Positions 1 to 6,131 are shown, counted from the first letter of the stretch. The stretch: DNA of 8,486 nt from JANQRV01 sp964533785 (GCA_964533785.1 CAZHNG010000294.1:1-8486); one strand, 5' to 3'. Notes: generated by a model from the sequence alone, not told the origin. Program-made: numbers and translations.

Positions 1-13
1 AGTTAGAATTTTT

Positions 14-55
14 AGTCTAACTTCTAGAGTCTAGCGTCAAAAGTCTAGTATTTAA
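14..55. repeat. degenerate 7-nt tandem repeat (AGTCTAG type)
   Basis: Read in steps of seven from position 14, the sequence gives AGTCTAA, CTTCTAG, AGTCTAG, CGTCAAA, AGTCTAG, TATTTAA. The exact hexamer AGTCTA recurs at 14, 28 and 42, i.e. every 14 nt. The array decays toward the VOC gene stop at 69-71 and may continue left of the window (positions 1-13 are only weakly similar). It is non-coding. Similar heptamer arrays occur between genes in Bacteroidota as far as I recall; that comparison is from memory. Confidence 0.55.
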
Positions 56-68
56 TAAAACTTTTGAC
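36..68 (-). terminator. 9-bp perfect hairpin just after the VOC gene
   Basis: GTCAAAAGT (36-44) and ACTTTTGAC (60-68) are perfect inverted repeats around a 15-nt loop. The right arm abuts the stop codon (69-71) of the minus-strand VOC gene. This is the position expected of a transcript end, and T residues lie within the 3' arm, but no clean U-tract follows. It may be a weak intrinsic terminator or a 3'-end stabilising hairpin. It overlaps the heptamer repeat. Confidence 0.4.
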
Positions 69-440
69 TTAAACATGTTGGTCAATAAGGATAGCGTTCC
101 CATCAGGGTCTACCACTACGATGTTAGCAGGACCAGAAGCATTTTCATCCGCTTCCTGAATTAAGTTGACCCCTTGTTCTTTAAGATGTTTTTGGATGGA
201 TCTTACGTCATCAAAATTTTCGAGCTTCTGGGCGTTCTGATCCCAGCCGGGATTGAAAGTCAGGATATTGTTCTCAAACATACCCTGGAATAATCCAATC
301 AAAGTGTTACCGTTCTTCATGATCAGGTAGTTCTTTGTAATTTCACCGGCAAATACATTGAATCCCAGTTGCTCGTAAAATGATTTTGAAGCATTGAGAT
401 CTTTTACACTCAGACTTACAGAAAATGCTCCTAATTGCAT
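69..440 (-). CDS. VOC-superfamily (glyoxalase/bleomycin-resistance fold) protein
   Basis: A 123-aa protein with one complete VOC domain made of two beta-alpha-beta-beta-beta modules. The first module has the usual opening (FSVSLSVKDLNASKSFYEQLGF, described here by its Ser/Val strand and FYEQLGF helix, residues about 6-27). The second ends in the family signature VVDPDGNAILIDQ near residues 109-121. The metal-ligand His usual at the start of strand 1 in glyoxalase I is a Ser here, so glyoxalase I activity should not be assumed. VOC proteins of this size act as lyases, dioxygenases, antibiotic-binding proteins or non-catalytic binders; the substrate cannot be read from sequence. It is cytoplasmic, with no signal peptide. 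It lies 106 nt downstream of the charged repeat protein on the same strand, far enough to have its own promoter, though I find no clear promoter motif. ATG start; no alternative start nearby is better. Confidence 0.85.
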   Translation of the reverse strand: MQLGAFSVSLSVKDLNASKSFYEQLGFNVFAGEITKNYLIMKNGNTLIGLFQGMFENNILTFNPGWDQNAQKLENFDDVRSIQKHLKEQGVNLIQEADENASGPANIVVVDPDGNAILIDQHV

Positions 441-546
441 ATTAGTTGTTTTTTGTTTGTAGCGCGTTGGGTAAAATTCCCGGGAGGATATAAATCCGGA
501 AATTAAGTCCTTTTGTTAAATAAATTCTATCGAAAGAAAGAAATAT

Positions 547-1515
547 TTACTCCTCCTTTTTATCCTTGTCCTCTTCTTCTTCGTCATCCATGATCGCATC
601 ATCCACGATTTCGTTACCGTCACCGTCGAGGTCTTCAAAGCCAGGCACCATGCCTTCCGCTTCCGGCTTTTTGTAATTAGGGTCTTTAGAGATCTTTTCG
701 TCAGAATAGTCTCCATCAGCATAACGGGCAGCTTTGTCAAAGAAGCTTTCGTGTTTATCCAGTTCACTATCACTGGATGGTGGGTTTTTCATCCGTTTTT
801 CTATGGCTTCTTCCATTTTAGTAGCTTCGTCGATGGCGTCCTCCAGTTTTTCTTTTTCGGCTGCTTTTTGAGCTTTTTCAAAAAGGCTGTCAGTGGTTTC
901 TTTTACTTTTCCTCCGATGTCTTCAGCCACGTCTTTAAATTTATCCAACAAATCGCCGCCTTTATCCATGACTTGCTTGCCTACTTTCTCGGCAGTGTCC
1001 TCTACTTTGTCACCTACTTTTTCGGCAAAATCACCTAGCTTTTCTCCCGTCTCTCCTGCCTTTTTGCGCAAACCACTCGTTCTTTCCTTGATATCTTTGC
1101 CTACTTCCTCCATTTTATCTTTCACGGAATCAAAGAATTCTTCAGTTTCATCTTTAGCTTCGTCAGCACCTTGTTTTATTTTCTGCTGACCTTCATCTAT
1201 CTCATCTTCTATAGCTTCACCTGCTTCATCAGCAGTGGCTTTCAATTTCTCCCCGGTATCATCCTTGGCTTCTTTCACCTGGTCTGTCAAATCTTTAGCT
1301 TTGGTTTTTGCCTTTTCGAAAAGATTTTCTGCCTTTTCGAATACATCTTCTCCTAGATCTTCTACTTTATCCTTGGCCTTTTCAAAAAAGTCTTCTGATT
1401 TTTCCTTGAAATCCTCTCCGGCTTCTTTAGCAGCTTCCGATACTCTTTTGGCGGAAGATTTTGCCACTGATTTAGCCCCGAACAACAATTTTTTCATTTC
1501 ATTAAAGAATCCCAT
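547..1515 (-). CDS. highly charged amphipathic-helix repeat protein (LEA/apolipoprotein/YtxH-like) with acidic tail
   Basis: A 322-aa protein dominated by Lys, Glu, Asp and Ala from about residue 15 to 235. It is built of short degenerate helical repeats such as FEKAK, KVEDLGEDVFEKAE, EKVGDKVEDTAEKVG. This resembles group-3 LEA proteins, apolipoprotein-A1-type helices and YtxH-like bacterial proteins. At DNA level, the 11-mer GCCTTTTCGAA occurs at 1310-1320 and 1331-1341, 21 nt (7 codons) apart, showing local duplication in register. The N-terminus (MGFFNEMKKLLFG) is a short amphipathic stretch, not a signal peptide. The C-terminal ~85 residues are different: Pro/Ser/Asp-rich, with an EF-hand-like loop (D295-x-D297-G-D299-G, ending D305-D306) and a final run of Asp/Glu/Lys. 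Similarity to LEA may be compositional. Possible roles include desiccation or stress protection, membrane binding, or structural scaffolding; none is proved. It is divergently transcribed from the lipoprotein gene. Confidence 0.75.
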   Translation of the reverse strand: MGFFNEMKKLLFGAKSVAKSSAKRVSEAAKEAGEDFKEKSEDFFEKAKDKVEDLGEDVFEKAENLFEKAKTKAKDLTDQVKEAKDDTGEKLKATADEAGEAIEDEIDEGQQKIKQGADEAKDETEEFFDSVKDKMEEVGKDIKERTSGLRKKAGETGEKLGDFAEKVGDKVEDTAEKVGKQVMDKGGDLLDKFKDVAEDIGGKVKETTDSLFEKAQKAAEKEKLEDAIDEATKMEEAIEKRMKNPPSSDSELDKHESFFDKAARYADGDYSDEKISKDPNYKKPEAEGMVPGFEDLDGDGNEIVDDAIMDDEEEEDKDKKEE

Positions 1516-1685
1516 ACAATTTCAATTAAGTTGGTTAAATTTATTTAATTGTCAACAAGTTAATTATTTTCTGAGGTACAGGCAACAATTTTGCTTTTGA
1601 TCGCCTCTAATAATTAGTGATATTTCAGGCATTTACTTCTGGCATCTAATTCAGGAGTGCAGTTTTCGGAAATCTAAGATCAGAG
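1516..1685. promoter_or_regulatory. divergent intergenic region (repeat protein / lipoprotein)
   Basis: These 170 AT-rich bases must hold the promoters of both flanking divergent genes. No exact TAnnTTTG box is visible on either strand. The nearest on the minus strand is TTG (1585-1583) about 19-20 nt before TTAACTTG (1563-1556), a poor match. A 7-bp inverted repeat CAATTAA (1523-1529) / TTAATTG (1545-1551) sits just upstream of the repeat-protein start and could be an operator or simply AT-rich chance. Confidence 0.3.
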
Positions 1686-2663
1686 ATGTTTAAAGTTTGT
1701 AACTGGGGTTTCATCATAGTTTTTTTCCTTTTGTTTGGTAGTTGTCAAAAGGATACAGACGTGTTTATCCCTTATGAAAGGGAAGCAGAAAGTTTCAATA
1801 GGTTTGAAGGCTCGATCGCCGGTTTTTTTGAACGGGCAAAAGTCAATCCCTTAATTGTTGAAATAAATGGAGATGATGATGAAGAAATATTTACTCCTAA
1901 TCTAATTAAAATCAATATTCCAGCACTTTCCTTTGTCAAACCTGATGGCTCCAGTGCTAATGGTGTTATTTCTCTTGAGATTACTGAAAATCTGTCCAAA
2001 AAAAATATTTTGCTTACTCGCAGAAGCACCGTTTCAAGAGAGCATTTTTTTCAAACTACTGGAATTCTGCACCTGAAAGCTTTTCAGGAAGGTCTACCTT
2101 TGCAACTGGCCGATGAGGCAATAATCACTATCAATATGCCTTCTGCTCTTGCAGCCGACCGCATCAGCATTCACCTTGCTCAGGATTCAGAAGCCCGTTA
2201 TCTGGACTGGAAGAACATTAGTGATGTATCCGTTCCGGTTTCGACTAGTTATCTCAACCCAAACAATGGTTTAGAAATAACCGGCATTCAGTTTACCATT
2301 GATGAATTGGGTTGGGTTGGGCCTTTAGCTTCCACAGATGCTCCTGATGGAGTGATTGAATTGTGCATTAACTTGCCCGAAGGTTATGATCCTTCTAATA
2401 CAAGTCTCTTTTTTGTGCCCGAAAATAATTTGGCTGTGGTTGAATTAATGTGGCGACAAAACAGCGGGGAGGATCAATTTTGTTTCAGAAGGATACCGGC
2501 AGGGCTAAAGGGGAAAGTTCTTTCTATTTCCGAATGGGAAGATGGCCTTAATGCCTGGACGATCCGTAACATTGAGATAACGCCCGGAGTACGTCAGGTA
2601 CTGAATTTAACACCGGATCAAAGTACTTTTGCGCAGATCATTGAAGCCTTAGATGATTTATAA
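1686..2663 (+). CDS. surface-type lipoprotein of unknown function
   Basis: A 325-aa protein with a type II signal peptide: Lys3, a hydrophobic stretch of residues 8-17, and a lipobox-like FGSC with the acylated Cys at position 20. The residues after the Cys, QKDTD, closely resemble the lipoprotein export signal described in Bacteroidota (QKDDE in Capnocytophaga), so display on the outer face of the outer membrane is likely. The rest has no membrane segment and looks beta-rich. Residues about 75-150 (VISLEITE, LLTRRSTVS, GILHLKAFQEGLPLQLADE) resemble a module I associate with Bacteroidota lipoproteins, in which a protein sets out 'metadata' strands before an Ig-like region; I cannot name the family. 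The stop is 2 nt before the GT-C gene start, so the two are surely cotranscribed and probably translationally coupled. No Shine-Dalgarno sequence precedes the ATG, normal for this phylum. Confidence 0.75.
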   Translation: MFKVCNWGFIIVFFLLFGSCQKDTDVFIPYEREAESFNRFEGSIAGFFERAKVNPLIVEINGDDDEEIFTPNLIKINIPALSFVKPDGSSANGVISLEITENLSKKNILLTRRSTVSREHFFQTTGILHLKAFQEGLPLQLADEAIITINMPSALAADRISIHLAQDSEARYLDWKNISDVSVPVSTSYLNPNNGLEITGIQFTIDELGWVGPLASTDAPDGVIELCINLPEGYDPSNTSLFFVPENNLAVVELMWRQNSGEDQFCFRRIPAGLKGKVLSISEWEDGLNAWTIRNIEITPGVRQVLNLTPDQSTFAQIIEALDDL

Positions 2664-2665
2664 TT

Positions 2666-4246
2666 ATGCGGAAACACTTTTTTCCGATACTATTTTTTTT
2701 GTCTTACCTTTTTCTCGGCTTAAATATTGTCGATCATTACGGTATGTCCTGGGATGAGGCTGTACAAAGGAATTACGGTCTGGTAGCCCTGGATTATGTC
2801 ATGGAAAAACTGGGTTTGCCCTGGGAAAAGTTTGAACCCGATCGTTCCCTTAATACAAATCCGGGAAAACAATATACGGTTTTATTTTCAATGTTTTGTG
2901 CCGGTATGGAAAGGTTATTGGGCTTAGAAGACGATTTTCGCGGCCGGTATCTTATGCGTCACATCATTGTTTTTCTGCTTTTTTGGTCGGCTACCGTATT
3001 TTTTTATAAGTTACTATTCCAATACTTCCGAAACTGGAAATGGAGTCTTTTGGGAATTGCCTTTATTGTGCTGAGTCCAAGAATATTTGCTCACTCTTTT
3101 TACAATCCAAAGGACATTGTATTGCTTTCTTTTTATTTGATCGCCAGTTATACCCTGGTGCAGTTTTTATTTTTTAAAAATGCTCGGTGGGCAATTTGGC
3201 ATGGCATGGCGACGGGCATTGCCATAAACGGTAGGTTCCCGGCCCTGATTTTAGTGGCGCTTACTATTTTTATGCTATTGCTGGAATTTTTACAAGATTC
3301 GGATCGGAAGGTAGCCAAGAAAATTTCACTGCTCAGTATGCTTTATTTAGGCATGACGGCCTTAATCACATTTATGTTTTTTCCGTATTTATGGGAAAGC
3401 ACTGCTTCCAGAGCAACAGAGTCTTTTCAAATGATGGCAAATTTCCCCTGGGGCTCACAAAATCTTTGGTTTGGCACTTTTGTGGATGGCGAGAATATTC
3501 CCTGGTATTACATTCCGGTATGGATGGGGATAACGACCCCGCTGCTGTATCTGTTGTTATATTTAATTGGTGTTTTCTTTGCCTTCCGGCAATTGTGGAA
3601 AAATATTGGTGCCCGCAAATTATGGCGGACAAGAAAAGAGCAATTGACAATAGTCAACCTTGGGCTGATGCTTGGGCCGCTTTGTGCCGTAGTTGTATTG
3701 CAGTCCACTTTATACAATGGTTGGAGGCAATTGTATTTCATATACCCCGCATTTATTTTTTTAGCAATAACTGGACTTTACCAATTGTGGGGAGTATTGA
3801 AACCGCCGATTCAATGGGGCTTTTCAGGGGTTATCTTTTTGAGTCTTTTTTTCACGATAATGACTATGGTAAGGATTCATCCGAACCAACAAGTCTACTT
3901 TAATGTATTGGCTGGGAAAAGATTAGCTCAACGATTTGATATGGATTACTGGGGGGTTGCCTATTATCAGGCTTGGCAAGCACTTGCGGAGAAAGCTCCC
4001 GACGGACCGGTAACGGTAAAGTGTGCAAACTACCCTTGCGAAGATAATTTTCGGTATTTACCAAATGCTTTTAAAAATAAAGTGAAACTGGTCTGGAATA
4101 TTGAACAGGCTGACTTTTTTATGTCAAACTTCAGAAGACCGGGGGAACATCAGAAGTTTATGACTCAAACTTATCCCTACTCCCGGGAATATTTTTCAAT
4201 AAAGGTTTACGCCTCACCTATTATTGGGGTCTATAAGCTTGAGTGA
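2666..4246 (+). CDS. GT-C membrane glycosyltransferase, PMT/GT39-like
   Basis: A 526-aa polytopic inner-membrane protein with roughly ten to eleven hydrophobic segments between residues 5 and 405, followed by a soluble C-terminal part of about 120 residues. Features fitting the GT-C superfamily (protein mannosyltransferase/ArnT-like, using polyprenyl-phosphate sugars) are the acidic pair D30-E31 in the first external loop (MSWDE), the R98-H99 pair, and a second acidic site N147-P148-K149-D150 in an FAHSFYNPKD motif. The later HPNQQVYFN and DYWG stretches (about residues 408-435) are also characteristic of PMT-like bacterial relatives. The expected reaction is transfer of a sugar from a lipid-linked donor onto a periplasmic or outer-surface acceptor (protein, lipid or polysaccharide); the acceptor is unknown. 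The gene is coupled to the upstream lipoprotein gene (2-nt gap) and ends 16 nt from the convergent TrpF-like gene, with only a short imperfect TTGAG/CTCAA hairpin between. Confidence 0.8.
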   Translation: MRKHFFPILFFLSYLFLGLNIVDHYGMSWDEAVQRNYGLVALDYVMEKLGLPWEKFEPDRSLNTNPGKQYTVLFSMFCAGMERLLGLEDDFRGRYLMRHIIVFLLFWSATVFFYKLLFQYFRNWKWSLLGIAFIVLSPRIFAHSFYNPKDIVLLSFYLIASYTLVQFLFFKNARWAIWHGMATGIAINGRFPALILVALTIFMLLLEFLQDSDRKVAKKISLLSMLYLGMTALITFMFFPYLWESTASRATESFQMMANFPWGSQNLWFGTFVDGENIPWYYIPVWMGITTPLLYLLLYLIGVFFAFRQLWKNIGARKLWRTRKEQLTIVNLGLMLGPLCAVVVLQSTLYNGWRQLYFIYPAFIFLAITGLYQLWGVLKPPIQWGFSGVIFLSLFFTIMTMVRIHPNQQVYFNVLAGKRLAQRFDMDYWGVAYYQAWQALAEKAPDGPVTVKCANYPCEDNFRYLPNAFKNKVKLVWNIEQADFFMSNFRRPGEHQKFMTQTYPYSREYFSIKVYASPIIGVYKLE

Positions 4247-4262
4247 GTAAATTTAAATAGCC

Positions 4263-4904
4263 TCAAACCAGTACTTCAATGGCTTCAAAAACTTCATCCA
4301 ACTCATCGAAGGACTTGTAACCTACTTTTTCTTCGGTGCCCCCTTGTACACAAAAGCCTTGGACGTTGTAATTCTCCAAAATAGCCGATACTTTTTCACT
4401 ATTTAGTTCTATATCGATCAAAATGGGATATTGACTCGTCAATTGCAGCAGTTGAGAGGTAGCATGGCTAGAAAGTTGCTCCCAAGAAATTCGGGTTTTC
4501 CGAAAATTAAGCAGAAAATAATCCACAAACTCTTTCCTGTTTTGAAAAAAAGAAGATAAGCTGTTTAATTGTCCAGGCGTTTCAACGATCACTTCTTGCA
4601 AAATTTCCACTTTTTCTGCAAGGTGTGCCAATACATTTAAATCAGTGAACATACCCAATTGGAAGCTCGAAATGTTGAGATTATCCTTCCACTTTTGCAC
4701 CTCTCTGCTTTCCGGACAAGTCAATTCACCAATGATCTTCACTCCATCCACCCAATCGCTGATGGCTGCGATATTTTCTACGCCGATAAATTCCGGAGCG
4801 TGTTCGTCCAGACAAAAGCCCAGCCATTCAACTTCCCAGGCCGCAAAATATCTGGCATCCGTAAGGTTAGCAACTGAACTTGCTTTAATCTTTGTTTTTA
4901 ACAT
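4263..4904 (-). CDS. TrpF-like (beta/alpha)8-barrel protein, probably catalytically inactive
   Basis: A 213-aa protein, the length of phosphoribosylanthranilate isomerase (about 200-210 aa). By eye the whole length aligns with TrpF: IKASSVANLTDA (6-17) with VKICGITNLEDA; EWLGFCLDEHAPEFI with LGFVFYPKSKRYI; SSFQLG with NAVQLHG; FLLNFRKTRISW (130-141) with ILLDTKT...KTFDW; LNSEKVSAI with LNPENVRSA; CVQGGTEEKVGYKSFDEL with DVSSGVE..PGKKDHDSI. In that alignment the general-base Cys is Ser9 and the general-acid Asp is Asn133, the Arg of the SPRY/SKRY motif is Glu, and the LSGG motif is lost. Isomerase activity is therefore unlikely; a binding or regulatory role, or a new reaction, is possible. It stands alone, with no trp genes nearby, so it should not be labelled trpF. 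Convergent with the GT-C gene and divergent from the ATL gene. Confidence 0.7.
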   Translation of the reverse strand: MLKTKIKASSVANLTDARYFAAWEVEWLGFCLDEHAPEFIGVENIAAISDWVDGVKIIGELTCPESREVQKWKDNLNISSFQLGMFTDLNVLAHLAEKVEILQEVIVETPGQLNSLSSFFQNRKEFVDYFLLNFRKTRISWEQLSSHATSQLLQLTSQYPILIDIELNSEKVSAILENYNVQGFCVQGGTEEKVGYKSFDELDEVFEAIEVLV

Positions 4905-5207
4905 TCACTATCACTTTTGATTTCTGATTGCTAATGCTTAGAATGTATTAACCATTTAACTTAGGGTTAATAATTGACTTAATAACTCACTACTAAGAAC
5001 GCGAAGATACGCAAAGTGTCTTTTTCTTAGCGGTTCTTCGTGGCCTTTGCGGTGAGTAAAATCCTTTGAGCCCAAGTTTAGTCGGCAGCACACTTAGACA
5101 CTGAATAATAGAGTCGTTACTCAGTTCCAGATTTCTATCATAAAACGAATATAAGATCTTAACCGTTTTTATCGTTAAGGGATAACAAAAATCTCAATTG
5201 TTTATCT
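4905..5207. other. 303-nt intergenic region between divergent genes
   Basis: No open reading frame of note. Contents from left to right: an 8-bp perfect inverted repeat TATTAACC (4946-4953) / GGTTAATA (4965-4972) about 45 nt upstream of the TrpF-like start, possibly an operator; the large imperfect palindrome at 4985-5057; a 7-of-8 inverted repeat CTGAATAA (5101-5108) / TTACTCAG (5117-5124); and an AT-rich stem TTTTTATC (5166-5173) / GATAAcAAA (5181-5189) about 20 nt before the ATL start. No convincing TAnnTTTG promoter box is visible for either gene. Confidence 0.5.
4985..5057. repeat. 73-nt imperfect palindrome, dispersed-repeat type
   Basis: Left arm 4985-5016 and right arm 5026-5057, each 32 nt, pair at about 23 of 32 positions around the 9-nt loop TGTCTTTTT (5017-5025). 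The ends ACTCAC / GTGAGT pair perfectly. The left arm also contains a short internal repetition (AAGAACGCG, AAGATACGC, AAAG). The words CGCAAAG, CTTCGTGGCCTTTGCG and GTGAGT are typical of a REP-like palindromic element scattered between genes in many environmental bacteria including Bacteroidota (recognised from memory). It could form a long hairpin in RNA or a cruciform in DNA. Confidence 0.65.
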
Positions 5208-5534
5208 ATGTCCAAACCTTCTTACTATGAATTAGTTTTTGAGGTCACCCGAAAAATTCCGCGAGGCCGGGTGAGCACCTACGGGGCGATCGCCGATTAT
5301 TTGGCTTTGGGGTCTGCCCGAATGGTAGGATGGGCATTAAATAAGGGTATAACAATCGATGTGCCGGCCCATCGCGTGGTCAACCGTAAAGGAGAATTAA
5401 GCGGAAGAAACCATTTCCCAACTCCTGCTTTAATGCGGGAACTACTGGAACAGGAAGGTGTAAAAGTTATTGACAATAAAGTCGTTGATTTTGATGAATT
5501 GTTCTGGCATCCGGAAAATTTGGATGATTTATAG
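5208..5534 (+). CDS. alkyltransferase-like (ATL) DNA-repair protein, MGMT family
   Basis: A 108-aa protein comprising just the DNA-binding domain of O6-alkylguanine-DNA alkyltransferases. Motifs in order: YELVFEVTRKIPRGRVSTYGAIA (helix leading to Tyr25 of the base-flipping site), SARMVGWALN with the arginine finger Arg38 in the recognition helix, and VPAHRVVN (52-59). Active MGMT/Ogt have PCHRV; here the alkyl-acceptor Cys is Ala54 (codon 5367-5369, gcc). The protein therefore cannot accept alkyl groups and fits the ATL class, which bind O6-alkylguanine, flip it out and hand the lesion to nucleotide excision repair (established for the family). It lacks the N-terminal domain of full MGMT, as ATLs do. 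The C-terminal tail (FDELFWHPENLDDL) is acidic. Strong MGMT fold and motif conservation make the Ala a genuine family feature rather than decay. Confidence 0.92.
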   Translation: MSKPSYYELVFEVTRKIPRGRVSTYGAIADYLALGSARMVGWALNKGITIDVPAHRVVNRKGELSGRNHFPTPALMRELLEQEGVKVIDNKVVDFDELFWHPENLDDL

Positions 5535-5564
5535 TTTAGCCGGAATAAAAAATCGATAAATTTG
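5535..5564 (+). promoter_or_regulatory. candidate Bacteroidota promoter after the ATL gene
   Basis: TAAATTTG (5557-5564) is an exact match to the Bacteroidota -7 box TAnnTTTG, with TTTA at 5535-5538, 18 nt upstream, as a 3-of-4 match to the -33 TTTG. If used, transcription would begin about 180 nt before the 77-aa gene, giving that gene a long leader. The leader contains a 15-codon ATG frame (5599-5646) of no known meaning. Confidence 0.4.
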
Positions 5565-5755
5565 TACAGAGGCAGCATTTTTGCGATTTAATGACTCTAT
5601 GTTTAAAAGAAAGTTCTTTTTATTTTTAGTGCGGGCTGTACCGTAATCTTGTCCGGCAAGACGCTTACTGAAATTCCTTATAAAAATTTTTCAACTACGC
5701 AATATTTTGATATTAGAAAATGTTTAAATATTGATTACTTAACAAAATCGAGTTT

Positions 5756-5989
5756 ATGCGGGAAAACTTTACACCTGATTTCTTAATCCGTTTCCTTTAC
5801 AAAGAATGTTCAGCCTCAGATAGTGCTGCCTTTAAAGCATCTTTGGAAAAAGATGCTCAACTCAAAAAAGAGTATTTAAGTTTGCGCAAAGCTTACCGTG
5901 AACTTCCGAAGGTACAATTCAGACCATCTGATGATGTAGTGTCTAAGGTTTTGAACTATAGTACGATAGGTTTGCTGGAAAGCGCCTAG
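5756..5989 (+). CDS. small anti-sigma-factor-like protein
   Basis: A 77-aa soluble, helical protein that I do not recognise by a name. Its layout, an N-terminal FTPDFLIRFLYKE, then SASDSAAFKASLEKDAQLKKEYLSLRKAYREL, then a short Pro/Ser linker and VVSKVLNYS, matches short proteins of Bacteroidota that resemble the N-terminal cytoplasmic part of anti-sigma factors (LIRFLYGE...E...EL.EEY). It has no zinc ligands (one Cys only, no H-x3-C-x2-C) and no transmembrane helix, so it is not a classical membrane anti-sigma factor. A role in binding a sigma factor or other partner is inference. It is followed by a strong hairpin terminator, showing it is a single-gene transcript or the last gene of one, separate from recA. 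No Shine-Dalgarno sequence; leader AT-rich. Confidence 0.7.
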   Translation: MRENFTPDFLIRFLYKECSASDSAAFKASLEKDAQLKKEYLSLRKAYRELPKVQFRPSDDVVSKVLNYSTIGLLESA

Positions 5990-6014
5990 GTGGTTTGTTT
6001 AAAATAGGAAATGT

Positions 6015-6051
6015 AAAAGTCTTGTACGATTTAATATTGTACAAGGCTTTT
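6015..6051 (+). terminator. rho-independent terminator of the 77-aa gene
   Basis: AAAAGTCTTGTAC (6015-6027) pairs with GTACAAGGCTTTT (6039-6051): 13 pairs including one G-T wobble, loop GATTTAATATT of 11 nt, followed by TTTTGTGTTTAA. It lies 26 nt after the stop of the 77-aa gene. With A-rich and T-rich arms it could stop transcription from either side, insulating recA. Confidence 0.85.
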
Positions 6052-6100
6052 GTGTTTAATCACGGGAATATTTTTTTTTGCACAAAAGTGTGTTGTGAAT

Positions 6101-6131
6101 TATGATTTAATAAACAAATTTTTTATTTTTG
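6101..6131 (+). promoter_or_regulatory. probable recA promoter
   Basis: TATTTTTG (6124-6131) is an exact TAnnTTTG box; TATG at 6101-6104 is a 3-of-4 match to the -33 TTTG with a 19-nt spacer. The predicted start near 6138 leaves a leader of about 32 nt before ATG 6170, without a Shine-Dalgarno sequence but A/T-rich. This placement also excludes upstream in-frame starts. I see no LexA-type palindrome overlapping it. Confidence 0.6.

Noticed and set aside
516..773. Minus-strand 85-codon frame overlapping the end of the repeat protein
   Set aside because: Low-complexity Lys/Thr/Arg text from a shifted frame of the same gene.
1550..1555. TTGACA (minus strand) resembling an enterobacterial -35 box
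   Set aside because: Bacteroidota sigma uses TTTG/TAnnTTTG, and no matching -10 lies at the right distance.
751..1600. Several plus-strand open frames opposite the charged repeat protein
   Set aside because: They are antisense shadows of a Lys/Glu/Asp-rich gene, giving Phe/Ser/Leu-rich text without domains; the minus-strand frame has a coherent repeat structure.
3372..3903. Overlapping frames on both strands inside the GT-C gene
   Set aside because: The GT-C frame is continuous, with membrane segments and family motifs on both sides of this stretch.
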